Shown: in pieces, positions 11,540-23,260 of the stretch
Layout: each line of letters begins with the position of its first letter
Position numbering within the stretch: position 1 is the first letter of the stretch
From: Norana najaformis
Lineage: Eukaryota > Annelida > Clitellata > Crassiclitellata > Hormogastridae
Direction of reading: 5' to 3'
Assembly: GCA_964023275.1 (NCBI GenBank)
Contig: OZ029919.1
Coordinates: 2,863,501-2,927,500, forward strand
Length of the DNA: 64,000 nt
Translations under genes and position numbers: made by a program
The notes under the pieces: model-generated
Database searches by the model: none
Told to the model about the DNA's origin: nothing
The model's input: only the letters and a program-made list of their open reading frames with translations

Positions 11540-11815
11540 CCACAACTGAATTCAGTTCTATAGCAGTCTCTGTTGCTGGTCCACGGCTTTGGAATTTGCT
11601 GCCAAGTTCTATTCGTTCTGTGTTGTCATTCAAGTGTAAACTTGAGACTGGTTTGTTTCCATTTGTTTACCCACCGTGGCCTAGCTTCTGGTTTATCTAT
11701 AGGAATTCGACCCGGCTTCTGCCACGCATTATGATTTGACTGCAATTTCACATCGATTGATGCCTTGGGGGTTATGATAACAGTGCTATAGAAGTCATTA
11801 GATTAAATTAGCCCG
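11540..11815 (+). mobile_element. LINE-D (L2/CR1-like) RT C-terminus and 3' UTR
   Basis: The + strand reads SIAVSVAGPRLWNLLPSSIR and then LSFKCKLETGLF, the canonical end of L2/CR1-clade reverse transcriptases. A UTR follows that ends in CAGTGCTATAGAAGTCATTAG and a GATTA-type tail. Confidence 0.8.
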
Positions 11816-11829
11816 ACGCCATAATACAA

Positions 11830-12560
11830 CGACATCTGTCACATGAAATCTCTCCGCAGCTTTTTCCCACCCCGCCGGTTCCACACCCCTCATACACTCC
11901 GCGCCGACCTTCCGGCAATTTCCCCGTTGTCCTTTGCACGAACTAATTGGCCTTAGCCGGCAGATCCGAAGAGCAAGTCAACTGCGTTGTTGTTTGTGAC
12001 CCGTCGTGGTTTTTTCCACAACCTCGGCGCAGTTCGAGCCGATGGTTTCGCACGCGGCGTGCACGCCATAATCTACTACGTCACTCGTCCCGTGTCCGCC
12101 GAAATTTCCAGAACGCCCGCCGCCGCCGCCGACGTGACCGACAGCGACCCAGTAAACACGTACACCGTGTTTATGTAAACACCAAAAAGCCTAGTGGGCG
12201 ATTTCTTCTAAAACGTAAGTGACTTCTAGGCTAGCGCGCGTGAGCAAGCCGAGCCCGGCCTGGCCCGGGCCAACCAGCCAGCCGCTGGGCGGAGTCGGGC
12301 TGCGTGATTATGGCCTTGTTATTGTGTTCAACGAATTTGCGTCATTAGTCAATAGTAGTCGGTGTTTCGAGGCGGCTGACGATGGCGAGGTGTTTACAGA
12401 CCCGAGCGCGCGCGCGCGCGCCCGGCCGTTCCGCTAATCGAAGCCACGTAAATGTTTACGCCGTGTTTTCGGTGCGCGCTGGCAATAAATGGGTCGGCGA
12501 ACAGTGAACGGCCCTCGGCGCCGCCGTGGCCTTGGTACCCCTGTCCTGCTTCTCGGCCTA
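11830..12560. promoter_or_regulatory. CpG-rich block with four forkhead-type motifs
   Basis: The surroundings are AT-rich and CpG-poor, whereas this block is dense in CG, including a (CG)n run near 12408-12421. GTAAACA occurs at 12152 and 12175, and its complement TGTTTAC at 12391 and 12453. A near-consensus 5' splice site, AAAAC|GTAAGTGA, lies at 12213. That would fit an unrecognised non-coding first exon or a promoter/enhancer. The small frame at 11947-12222 is Arg-rich low complexity and is not accepted as a gene. The role as a CpG-island promoter is inferred. Confidence 0.4.
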
Positions 12561-12769
12561 CATATTTGCATACGCATTAGCATAGATCGTATGGACAGCC
12601 GAGGCTTGATAATGTCGTGTTTTGGGCGAGTGTAGAGATGGTTAATGCACTGTCCTTGATTCGAGTGCGTTTTAAAAGTCGTGAGTGGGCAGGATTAAAG
12701 GCATGTTGAAGGTTATTGCAGATAGCTTAGGATTTCTTGCCGTTTGGTATTTCTGGGCCAGCAACTTGA

Positions 12770-12960
12770 GTGATTTCGCCGCAAGTTCAATCACCCTTTA
12801 CAGTCCTAGCCACGAGGACCTTAACTGGGCAGCGGTGGAGAAGGATCTCACCCTTTACGGTCGCTATATAAATCCGGGAACATTTACATTTATATTTAAA
12901 GTCTTTCGTCGTTCATGTTATTTTGCTATGGCGTTACTTCTTATTACCTAGTCGTTTTTG
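12770..12960 (+). mobile_element. SINE-1 3' half
   Basis: 'GGGCAGCGGTGGAGAAGGAT', CTCACCCTTTACGGTCGCTATATAAATC and a CATTTACATTTATATTTAAAG tail, followed by the TCGTCGTTCATGTTATTTTGC extension seen again at 15830 and 15985. Confidence 0.65.
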
Positions 12961-13004
12961 AAACGAATTTGTAGCACCACCGCCCGTTTTTGAAACGAAC
13001 CAAG

Positions 13005-13180
13005 CACCACCGCCCGTAGCTCCCACGCTGTCTCTCCGTCTGACTTTTGGATCTTGACCTGGAACCGGACCCGTTTGCCTGTCGATTTTGCTTTGACTGA
13101 GCGCCTGGGAATTAGCTGGTCCCCGCGGCGCGGCTTTCGTTGGGCACTGTAGAAATCTCGGAATTACAATTACGATTACG
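13005..13180 (+). mobile_element. LINE-A 3' end
   Basis: CACCACCGCCCGTAGC...CTCTCCGTCTGACTTTTGG, CCTGGAACCGGACCC and a GGAATTACAATTACGATTACG tail. Confidence 0.8.
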
Positions 13181-13554
13181 TTCTTGCTTACATTATGTGG
13201 TTAACTTGTTTATTTCGCTCGGACTGACCCAGGATATTGTGTGGGTTTTATTTGGAATCGACTATCGATTGCGTAATTGAATAGTGCTTTAGAGTGAGGC
13301 GTAACTAAGGGCACCCAGGCCAACACTCAGAGGCGTAGGCGCGGCCAAATGAAATTTACACAAGAGGGGGAACTTACTCGGAAGGGGCGGATCTAAGTAA
13401 CTCTGCCGGCGTCAGAAATGTGAAGTGAATAAGCAAATGGCTATAGAAGTCAAAAATTATCCGTAGATTAGATTAGATTAGAACGAGGGAGGGAGGGAAT
13501 GAAAAAGAGAGGGAGGGCGGTAGGGCGGTGAGACAGAAACTGAAAGATACCATG

Positions 13555-13760
13555 GAGAAAGAAACAGACAGACAGACAGAGAGAGAGAGAGAGAGAGAGT
13601 GAGAGAACAGAGGCAAAGAAAGAGAGAGTGATAGAACAGAGGCAAAGAAAGACAGACAGCAGAATGTAGACCGGGGCATTGATCCCTCGGTCGTAGAGGT
13701 TAATGACTTCACTCCGTCCGTTTGTTATTATTTTACTTCCGAGAGAGAGAGAGAGAGCTA
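13555..13760. repeat. (GACA)/(GA)n microsatellite
   Basis: A run of GACA, then GAGA, then an imperfect repeat of the block AGAACAGAGGCAAAGAAAGA, and a second GA run at 13740-13757. Confidence 0.85.
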
Positions 13761-14614
13761 CGGGAGTAGACGCAGTCAGACTTTCTAGGCCGCAGTGGCG
13801 AAATAATGTAAACACAGCTCATCTTTATGTTTGTAAGTCGAAACGAACGGCGGTTTCTGGCTGCCAGCAACGCCCATAAACCGAACAGAAAAACCACTAG
13901 AGCCCTTCCTGAACTTGGCTAAAGCTGGGCATCTTAAAAACAAGTGTAGGGTGGCAGAATTCCGAATATTATCTTCATATATTTATGTCGTTTTTTCTTT
14001 ATTTCAAACTTTGTATACTGATTAGTTGTTGGTTTAGTGTCCTTTCTATGCGTGTTAATTTCTATGATTATTTTTATAATAATTTTTTTACCCCGAGATA
14101 CTTATGATCCTTCAGAAAGTAAAATCATTATCAGGGAAAAATTACTATTATTGTTGTTGTTGTTGTTGTTGTTGTTGTAAAACAAGTGAACAATTCATCA
14201 TCTGTCCTGGACTTCACTGAGATCTGCAAACATGCCTCTGAAAGCAATACTTACATTTTTATAATTTTTTCCATCTGTACTTTTCGTCTATTTTTTACGT
14301 TTCATTTATATGTTTATTTATTCGAATCTATTTTGTTGATGCGATTCTGTTTGGTGAGTCAGTGTGTTTGCCGACGGTCGAGTGAGGGGTACTCTTGAGA
14401 GCAACGCCCTTTTCTTTCTGCGTCCCGGAAATTGTTTCCACCGTGTTAATAAACGGGTCATCTGCGTGCGTACAGCGCCCCTAGCGGCTGATGTCTGCGT
14501 GACTGCCACCTTAAGTGACAACCAGCTTATGGCTCCTCTGTATATATCGTCTGTGCAGTGTTCAATCATTATGACATATCACCGCCTACCACTGGCGTCT
14601 GACTGTCAGACTCG

Positions 14615-14740
14615 GATCTTGATCAGTAACCGAACTTGTCATACCTTAACGGTAATGTTTTTCATTAAGCGCCGGTGATTAAGGTGGTTCCAGCAACTTT
14701 GGATTTCTGTGGGCGCTAAAGAAATCTCGAGATTACGACT
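14615..14740 (+). mobile_element. LINE-A 3' end, diverged
   Basis: GATCAGTAACCGAAC, GCGCCGGTGATTAAG...GGTTCC and GGGCGCTAAAGAAATCTCGAG with an ATTACGACTACTG end. Confidence 0.5.
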
Positions 14741-14749
14741 ACTGTTAGC

Positions 14750-14879
14750 AGAGCTAATGATGATGATGTTGATGATGATCATAATAATAATAATAATAAT
14801 AATAACAGGGATTATAAATACCTCGGGGGGAAAATAAAAATTAAATAATAATAGTAATAATAATAACAGTAATAATAAC

Positions 14880-14910
<31 letters not shown>

Positions 14911-15100
14911 GTAATAATAACAGTAATAATAATAATAATAACAGATGTGTCTCTTGACATTGTTTAACACTCATTCGATTAGATAATAATGATGATGATG
15001 ATGATGATGATGATAATAATATAATAATAATAGTAGTACTACTACTACTACTAGTAGTAGTAGTAGTAGTAGTAGTAAAAATAAATAATAATAATAAAAG
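14750..15100. repeat. Compound trinucleotide tract (ATG, AAT, AGT)
   Basis: Successive runs of GATGATG, ATAATA, CAGTAATAA and TAGTAGTAG. An ACTACTACTAC/TAGTAGTAG junction near 15035-15075 can form a small hairpin. Confidence 0.9.
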
Positions 15101-15633
15101 ACGATTTATATAGCGCCATAGCGCGACCGAGTTTGATAAAAGGGCGCTGTACGTGAGTACGTCAGAGTTCTGTGTAGTTATGCGCTGCATGCTAAATACT
15201 CCTTTCCCCTTAAAACCTCCCGCTATCCCTATTTAAACGCCTATTTCTGAAAAGTCAGGAGCCGTCCACTTCACCCACCCCACTAGTTTCCACCATACAT
15301 ATATAAAAACTGTGTGCAGTGGACCGAATCGGTCTCGGTCGAAATGCCAGCAAACGGCAACGTCACCGCTATTTCTAGCAGGTGACGTCAGGCATCACAC
15401 GCGCCCCGTGCGAGAATGCGTGTCACGCCGTCTTCACGTGGCAACAAAGGAGATCACGCATGTGAATGGGCGACTACAAACAGTAACGGATCATTATCAC
15501 TTAAATGGGAACGGCGGTGACGCAGCCTCTAGATCGGGGGGGGGGGCATACTCGGGGTAAACGATGAATGCTAAAAATGTTTTTTTTGTATCTCCAACGG
15601 TCCCCTCGTGCCTTACGCTCTCCACACGCGTTT

Positions 15634-16030
15634 GTAAGTAAGTAAGAAAGAAAGTAAGTAAGTAACTAGGTAGGTAACTAGGTAGGTAGGTAGGTAACTA
15701 GGTAGGTAACTAGGTAGGTAGGTAGGTAAGTAGGTAATGCATTTGTTAACACACCATACTGCCATCGGTGGTGAAGGTTCTCACCCGGTACGGTCGCTAT
15801 ATAAATCCGTGTACATTTACATTTAAAGCCCAATCGTCGTTGTGTTATTTTGCTAAGGCCTTATTACGCAAGTAAGTAAGTAAGTAGGTAATGCATTTGT
15901 TAACACGCCATACTGCCATCGGTGGTGAAGGTTCTCACCCGGCACAGTCGCTATATAAATCCGTATACATTTACATTTAAAGCCCAATCGTCGTTGTTAT
16001 TTTGCTAAGGCGTTACTTCTTTGTTCGCAG
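15634..16030. repeat. TAAG/TAGG tetranucleotide run plus tandemly duplicated SINE-1 tail
   Basis: A block of about 150 bp starting AGTAGGTAATGCATTTGTTAAC occurs twice, near 15730 and 15883. Each copy carries GGTGGTGAAGGTTCTCACCC, CGCTATATAAATCCGT and AAGCCCAATCGTCGTTG. Confidence 0.8.
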
Positions 16031-16145
16031 TCGTGGTTAAGACGAATTTGCCGGCGTGGATGGGTCACAGCGGTCAGACAAATAAAACAAGATGGTGCAA
16101 ATAGTTCTTGGGCCGTTTACGAATGCCTCTATCGAGATATAAGTG
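16030..16145 (+). repeat. Dispersed element E copy
   Basis: 'GGCGTGGATGGGTCACAGCG', CAAGATGGTGCAAATAG and the CCTCTATCGAGATATAAG end. Confidence 0.6.
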
Positions 16146-16389
16146 GATAGATAACAAAGTAGATGGATACGTGGGTATACAAGGGTGTATCCGTGGGAGT
16201 TTTGGAGCAGAATAGAGCTCCACTGGAGGAGCCTAGAAACTGGGAACTGCATCCCGTGGGGCATGGTGGTGGAAGGGGTACGCCAGAGAGGGGTAGTACC
16301 CATACTCCTGTAAATGTAGCTGTGGTGGTTATATTTGATTTACTTGTGAGATAACAAAGACATTTTATGGTTTGGCATGTCTGACAACG

Positions 16390-16427
16390 TCACAGACAGA
16401 GACAGACAGAGACAGACAGACAGACAG

Positions 16428-16459
<32 letters not shown>

Positions 16460-16614
16460 ACACACACACACACACACACGAGAAGGAGGATGAGGTAGTG
16501 TGAGAGAGAAAGATGTAGTGAAAGAGAAAAAAAGAGCCTTACAAAGAGAGACGGATCATATCAAACACACACACACAGAGTAGAAAAGGAGGAGAGAGAG
16601 GGGGTGAGACAAAC

Positions 16615-16667
<53 letters not shown>

Positions 16668-17049
16668 AACGAGTTACATAATTACTGAGCATGAACAGTT
16701 CATGAGAATAGGCCTATGACGCATTCAGTAGGCCTACAGGTAGGCCTATACTCAGGAGTGCACCAGTAATCGGCATACTGTAACTAAGCAGCTTCGTTGA
16801 ACTGCGCACTCCAACAAACAATTATAGGCGCGTTCCACTACCGTTGGGGCTTGACTCGGAGCATACTTTGTGTGGACATGGAACAAGAGCGAGCGTAGTA
16901 AAGCCATGGAGAGGCATAAAGGTTTTCTACAGAGTGAAAGAGAGAGAGAGACACACACACACACGAGAACACGGAGGGTGAGGTAGTGTGAGAGAGAAAG
17001 ATGTAGTGGAAGAGAAGAAAAGAGCCTTACAAAGAGAGACAGATCATAT

Positions 17050-17086
<37 letters not shown>

Positions 17087-17105
17087 GAAAAGGAGGAGAG
17101 AGACA

Positions 17106-17149
<44 letters not shown>

Positions 17150-17150
17150 G
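16390..17150. repeat. GA/CA-rich tract containing a ~200-bp direct duplication
   Basis: GACA, GATA, GA and CA runs. The stretch about 16445-16640 recurs at about 16935-17150. Shared anchors are GGTAGTGTGAGAGAGAAAGA, AGAGCCTTACAAAGAGAGAC and AGAGTAGAAAAGGAGGAGAG. The two copies differ mainly in the length of the CA and GA runs. Confidence 0.85.
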
Positions 17151-18280
17151 ATTAAACAACGGCTGATGGACGAAGTTCGATTTAACTAGAAGCTATTTTT
17201 ATAGCGCATGACACACTTTGATCAAAAAGCAGATAATACGAAACATGTATTTTGGCAATTAACCCACTGTCACGTCGTACACAACAGAGTGTAATCAGAG
17301 TTGGGCCCGAGCCATGTTCGGAGCAGTGGTAGAACGCGCCCTAAGTAGGCTATAGGCGACAGCTTTAGTCCAATCCTAAAAAGGCTCTTCAGTTAGAGAA
17401 TCCGCTGGTGGTTGCGTAACACCCATTACATTGTTTAGTATGTATAGGTTTGTTTGCCCAGTTGCTATGAATTTAAATGTCGCTAGGTGTGCTGGCGTGA
17501 CTGGCAAAGTGACGATGTCAGCTGTGACGATGACTCTGCAAGTCACGATGAGACCCATTGATAAAAAAAGACCAGTTACGAAGAAATTTCATTGAATTTG
17601 ACCGTATGAATCAGCCGATATTCCTTCTTATATAGCCATTCAATACCGGGCATTTTTTCGTAAAACATATCAGGAAACTTTAAGTGGATTTAAGGCGACG
17701 AATGTTGAAGTATATGACTCACGCATGCGTGCTGAGGGGTGTATACGGCGTGACGGGCTGCTTAAAATGTATACCGCTTCAGATCTTGAGAATTGGCGAG
17801 TAATTGGCTGAAATTAGTTTCCCATGCACGCCGGAATGAGTAAAGGCACGTGAGCTAGTTGTAACTCGAGCCATGGGATTCGCTGCTTCTTGTTCCTGTC
17901 AAAACATATCCAATTTCTGACATGCATGATGCACTGTCCCTATACCTCGTAACCAAACTTAAGTTAGTTCACGTGTAACAGTGAGCTAAGTTTAAATCTG
18001 CGTCTACAACGAGCAGGAGTGTCACGCCTAAGTCGAAGCACACTTTTGCCGAAAATAAACTTGCACCTGATTCATGCCAAGGTACCAGAACTAGTCTAAG
18101 AATAACTGTGTCTAACCCCTGGCGTCGGGCATGGGTACTAAGTGTTGGCGACTTCATTTTCTCAGCATCGGCAGATGAGAGTCGATGGCCAGTCCCCTCT
18201 TTTGCCGTCTGATCTCCCTACCAATGCTGTCTGGTCAATGTCCCAGTTTCGTAGCAGTTTTCATTAAAGGATGCAACCAG
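17150..18280. other. Unannotated intergenic DNA
   Basis: No coding exon, RNA gene or recognised repeat family seen. Only short scattered open frames occur. Confidence 0.5.
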
Positions 18281-18370
18281 TGCCTGACTTAGCTCAAAGC
18301 TACGATTCCTCGCTCAGCCGATGGACACATGGCGTGTTAACAAATGTCTTACTTACTTACTTACAGGCGT
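18280..18370 (-). repeat. Dispersed element E, inverted partial copy
   Basis: 'CGATTCCTCGCTCAGCCGAT', GGACACATGGCGTGTTAACA, then CTTACTTACTTAC, the inverse of the GTAAGTAAG run that precedes element E elsewhere. Confidence 0.6.
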
Positions 18371-18699
18371 GGAGGGGTGGTTGCCCCTCCCTCCACCCTT
18401 CTTGACTAAACGGCGGCGCCCCTCAGACCAGACCCATGCATGGTGGACTGCCAGAATATGGCGCCCCTCTGGAAATGCTCTGGCACTCCCACTCAAGCAT
18501 AGGTGGAGATGCCACTGGACTCAGCTGAAACTAGAAACCACGAGATTCGTATTTACCGTGGTGAGGATTTCAGAACCCCGGTCTCTCGGTTATCCAGACC
18601 AGTACACTGACCGCGAGACTATGGAGCTCAGGCTTCAATTCTCAGTACTTGTTGAAGTCCAGGTGACTTGCTATGTCCGCGTACATTAGATATATGCGA

Positions 18700-18965
18700 T
18701 TCGTTAAATGTAAATGTATAGGTTTTATATAGCGACGTATGGCCTCGACCCTGCTCATTTTGCAATGAATTTATCGGGTGAGATCCTTCACCACCGCTGC
18801 CCGTTTGAATGGGCGCCACGCCGTTTAAGGTCCCCGTGTACGGACCGTACTAGCCCGAGATTTAAATCTCTGAAATAAGCTACAACCGGGACGCGAACCT
18901 GGGATCCTTCCGCACAGAGGCTTCTAGGCGTACGCACTTACCGATGTAGCTAACTAGGCTAGGTT
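18700..18965 (-). mobile_element. SINE-1, near full-length, inverted
   Basis: Reading on the minus strand: a degenerate tRNA-like head (about 18965 to 18870, with the B-box-like GGTTCGCGTCCCGG), the body GGGCTAGTACGGTCCGTACA, the core CGCCCATTCAAACGGGCAGC, then AGGGTCGAGGCCATACG, a TATATA stretch and a short CATTTACATTTA tail near 18705. This is the usual tRNA head / body / tail layout of a SINE made by RNA polymerase III. Confidence 0.8.
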
Positions 18966-19090
18966 ATAGATGGGTCAGCTTGTAACGCCATGAGGACGGG
19001 TTCGAGCCTCCTCTGAGAAGGTTAACCTTGAGCAAGTCCTTCTCTCAGCGCCAAATTTTGATGCTTGTTGTTAGGTAGTGTCGCTTAATT
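18965..19090 (+). mobile_element. SINE-2 (tRNA-derived), partial
   Basis: Head CAGCTTGTAACGCCATGAGG with box B GGGTTCGAGCCTCC, then CCTTGAGCAAGTCCTT and a TCGCTTAATTAATGCATAAATAA end. Same layout as the copies at 55380, 56030 and 62705. Confidence 0.7.
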
Positions 19091-19099
19091 AATGCATAA

Positions 19100-20250
19100 A
19101 TAATACTGGTACATGTTAATAGCCGTTTTGGACCAAATACCTAAGTTTAGCGCGTATACTTAAGTATACTCGAGGCTAGGATTAAGGGTTTACCTACGCA
19201 CGAATTACTATAGAAAGCAGTATTTCTCACAAAAGTAATTAGGTAGTATGGACGTCAAATAGGGTTGGCCAAGCCAAAACATTAGAGAGTAATTAGATAG
19301 CATGGAAGTCAAGTAGCGTTGGCCAAGCCAAACCATTAGATTCACGCAGAGCGACAGTATAACTGAATATAGCCTGCATACGGTGCCACGCTCTAGACGT
19401 GAGTTGGCGGTGCTCCAACTCGCGTGTACGAGTCAAGGCAACTTGGTATCGTTTGGGTGGTGCTGTATTCAGTACATTCGTACTGCAAAGCAATGGAGTA
19501 CTTTTATAGAAGCTTACCCCACCGGCACCGTTCGAGGAGGTGGTCAGTGCGCTCTCGGGAAAGTCAAACCCTAACGACAGTAGAAGGGGTAGTGATGTGG
19601 GTGGCTCTGAGCGGGGAACTGGGCTGGAGTCACCACCGCCCCACGACGTTATGCACACACTAAGAGGGGTACATTGTTATCAAGTGACGACTTAGCCTCA
19701 TGAAATATTGCGGTGGTCACGGTCTCTGCATTACTTCACAGGGTGGTGAATGGTGACTGCAACCCAGTTCTGCGCTTGGCGCCACCCACATCACTGCCCC
19801 CTCTAAATTCGACATAAAATGAGCTTTCAGTGTCATCTATGCCCACAGTGTCCGTTCTCTCAGAGGAAGGTTCAGGATTGGCCGCTTCCTTGAGGGAGTC
19901 AAAACCGTAAAGCTCTGTCTCGGGATCCGACTCCGCCTCTTCCGCGGTCACCCACTGTGCAACGTCCGGAAAGATGGCCTTTCCTCAGAACAGGGTCCGT
20001 TCCCTTACCTGCAGCAGGCGATCCCTGAGCAGAGATGGTTCGGAACGGCCATTTTATGTCGAGAGTAGAATGGGGAGTCATATATGGGTGGCCCTGAGCA
20101 TAGAACTGGGATGGAGACATCCCGCCCTGCGAAAGTAGGTCTAGACCGCGACAGCCACACCTATAGGAGGATATTGGTACATTCAGCCTGTTTCTGGCCA
20201 CGTGTCCTAAAAGCAGATCTGCGCAATATATGCGTGGGTTAATGCCCGTA
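19100..20250. other. Unassigned region with an internally repeated motif
   Basis: No gene recognised. A motif like GGGTGGCTCTGAGC...AACTGGG(C/A)TGGAG occurs at about 19598 and about 20088, and a GGCGCCACCCACATCACTGC variant near 19780 inverts part of it. 'ATTAGGTAGTATGGACGTCA' and 'ATTAGATAGCATGGAAGTCA' near 19240 and 19290 form a ~50-bp duplication. This probably represents an uncharacterised repeat. Minus-strand frames here are not convincing genes. Confidence 0.35.
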
Positions 20251-20299
20251 TAGTAATATGAACATTACTTTGCCATTGGCAGCCAAGCAGACTATATCT

Positions 20300-20825
20300 A
20301 TATATATGTACATATATACATACACACATACATACGTACGTACACATACATACACAAATACATACGTTCATACATACGTACATACAGAAAATACATACAT
20401 ATATAAATACATACGTATACATAAATACATGCATACTTACATACATGCATATGTATACATAAATACAAGCATACATACATACATCCATACATACATATAC
20501 ATACATACAAACAAACATACATAAACATACATCCATACATACATAAATACATACAAACATACACATACATGCATACATACAAACATACATATACATGCAT
20601 ACATACAAACATACATGCATACATACAAACATATACATACATACATATACATACATACATATACATACATACATATACATACATTCATATATACATACAT
20701 ACATATACATACATTCATATATGCATACATACATACACACATACATACACACATACATACATACACACATACATACATGCATACATACATACATGCATAC
20801 ATACATCCATACGGACATACATAGA
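20300..20825. repeat. (ACAT)n microsatellite, left arm of an inverted pair
   Basis: More than 500 bp of ACAT/ATAC tetranucleotides with ATAC, ATGC and AAAC variants. Long frames on both strands are artefacts. Confidence 0.95.
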
Positions 20826-21112
20826 GGCCTATTTAGGCCAGTGCACGGAGGTCGTCGGTTATGGAGAGGACAAGATTCTGAGAACTGAACACATGAACCT
20901 GCGCAAATATTTTTAAGCCTAAGGCTACACAAAGGCCTCAAGCAGAAGGCCTACTGCTACACGGGCCTACATAATAGGACGGCAGAATTCTACGTAAGGT
21001 TTTTTGGTGGCTTTCGACATTTGGGAGACATTGACTTATTCACGCTGATACTTCCTATTGTTAACAGGCATTTGTCTCTCTCGAGGACTCCGCACGCGGT
21101 GTCTACACATAC

Positions 21113-21562
21113 TGTATGCATGTATGTATGTATGTATGTTTGCGTGTATGTATGTATGAATGTATATATAAATGTATGTATGTATGTATGCGTGTATGTA
21201 TGTAGGTATGTATGTATGCGTGTATGTATGTATGAATGTATATATAAATGTATGTATGTATGTATGCTGGTATGTATGTGTGTATATATGTATACGTAGG
21301 TATGTATACGTAGGTATGTATGTATGCGTGTATGTATGTGTGAATGTATATATAAATGTATGTATGTATGTATGCTTGTATGTATGTGTGTATATATGTA
21401 TACGTAGGTATGTATACGTAGGTATGTATGTATGTATATATGTATATATGTATGTTTGTGTGCATATGGGTATGTATGTATGTATGTATATGTGTATGTT
21501 TGTGTGTATGTATGTACGTATACGTAGGTATGTATGTGTGTATGCGTGTGTATGTATGTGAA
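21113..21562. repeat. (ATGT)n microsatellite, right arm of an inverted pair
   Basis: About 450 bp of ATGT/GTAT tetranucleotides, complementary to the tract at 20300-20825. Higher-order units (GTATGTATACGTAG and GAATGTATATATAAATG) repeat several times. Confidence 0.95.
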
Positions 21563-21599
21563 CATTTAAATGGTGTTTTTAGGAACCAAGTACCTTTTT

Positions 21600-21990
<391 letters not shown>

Positions 21991-22334
21991 CATTCATTGC
22001 GTTGGCTGTTGCGGAGAAGCAATTGTCGATGGCTTCTACATGGTTACAAGCAAGAAGAACTAGCGATAGATGGCAGCCTTGGAGGCCTAACTGCCAAAAT
22101 CTGTGTGATTATTGAGCCAGAGGAATTGTGCGTTACAGAGAAATTGCCTGTGTTAGTTCCTCAGTTTAACGACAGCTTATGGCATCAAAGGCCGTTGCCG
22201 TCGCCCTCCTCCTTTATCCAGGCTTGGGACTGGCACTACCCCCAAACAAGGCAGTGGCGGAGTTTATATTGCCTGTGTCTTCTGCAAATAGCTACACATA
22301 CTGGTCCACTTGGTTCCTTCCGTCAGAGCGTCAC

Positions 22335-22500
22335 GCCGGTGAAGCTCTGTGGGTGAGGATGCCGGTTCGCATACCGATCGTGACTACGTTTCAGAGATCT
22401 TATCTCGGGCTAGCACGGTCCGTACACGAAGACCTTAAATGGCGTGGCACTCGTTCGAAGGAGCAGCTGTGGTTACAGTCACCCGATGAAATGTGCAGCT
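22335..22500 (+). mobile_element. SINE-1 head and body
   Basis: GAGGATGCCGGTTCGCATACC (box-B like), ATCTCGGGCTAGCACGGTCC, then GTACACGAAGACCTTAAATGGCGTGG and the diverged core CTCGTTCGAAGGAGCAGC. Confidence 0.7.
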
Positions 22501-22529
22501 TAGAGATACTCATGTATAGGTATACAGCC

Positions 22530-22722
22530 ATGCATACATACATACTTACATACATACATACATACATATATACATCATACATACAACATATATACATACA
22601 ACATACATATACACATACAACATACATACATACATACAACATACATATATGCATGCATGATACATACGTATATACATACATCATGCATACATACATACAC
22701 CATACATACATACATACATACA
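22530..22722. repeat. (ACAT)n microsatellite
   Basis: ACAT/ATAC tetranucleotides with CATACAACATA sub-repeats. Confidence 0.9.
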
Positions 22723-22984
22723 TGGGCTGATTCTATACGGTCGCCGTACACAAGCGTGTAGGATTTCATACATACATGTAAGCTAGATACATTGAATGTA
22801 TACTAAATGTACCTCGAAACTTAACGGTGCTTTTAAGGGCCTTGGAGGGGGCTAAAACCGCTGAAGACGCCAAAATCACCAAGAATGCGACTTAAAACTA
22901 TAACCATATGGGTGCTCGGCGTGATCCCCACTGGTGACCACGTGGACAGAGACATACACCAGTAGAGCAGGGCTCTGTAGGGCT

Positions 22985-23260
22985 ATCACATGATTGACGT
23001 TGTTTTGCCGGTCTGTGCGCGACATATCTCCGTGTTTACGAGCGGGTTAGGCGTAATTATGTCTGAACTCTGGGATGCTTTCCGCGGGTTAAAGATCCGG
23101 CCGCGTTGCTGGACAGATCGTGATAGCATTCGAGATGGTTTCTGCTTTTCTGGCCGAGTTTTGGTTCGCCGAACGGGCACCGTACCTGCGTACGGAAAGT
23201 TCGAAAACGTTGGGGTGTTTATGATGCGCGAGCGTTGGCTCTGTTATTGATGTTTACGTT
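22985..23260. other. CpG-rich 270-bp block with an 86-codon open frame
   Basis: ORF 22990-23250 (+) begins ATGATTGACGTTGTTTTGCC and encodes MIDVVLPVCARHISVF. CG dinucleotides are unusually dense compared with flanking DNA. No family recognised. It may be a small regulatory CpG-rich block or a gene remnant. It is not called as a gene. Confidence 0.25.

Noticed and set aside
19736-20201. Overlapping minus-strand frames of 71 and 100 codons with somewhat protein-like composition
   Set aside because: No domain recognised, and the region contains internal repeated motifs shared with 19590-19660, so an uncharacterised repeat is likelier.
20207-20941. Long frames of MYVCMYVCM and THTYIHTYI type on both strands (also at 20990-21565, 22400-22723, 37522-37797 and 61398-61765)
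   Set aside because: They are translations of ACAT/ATGT microsatellites, open in several frames at once, with no start context or known domain.
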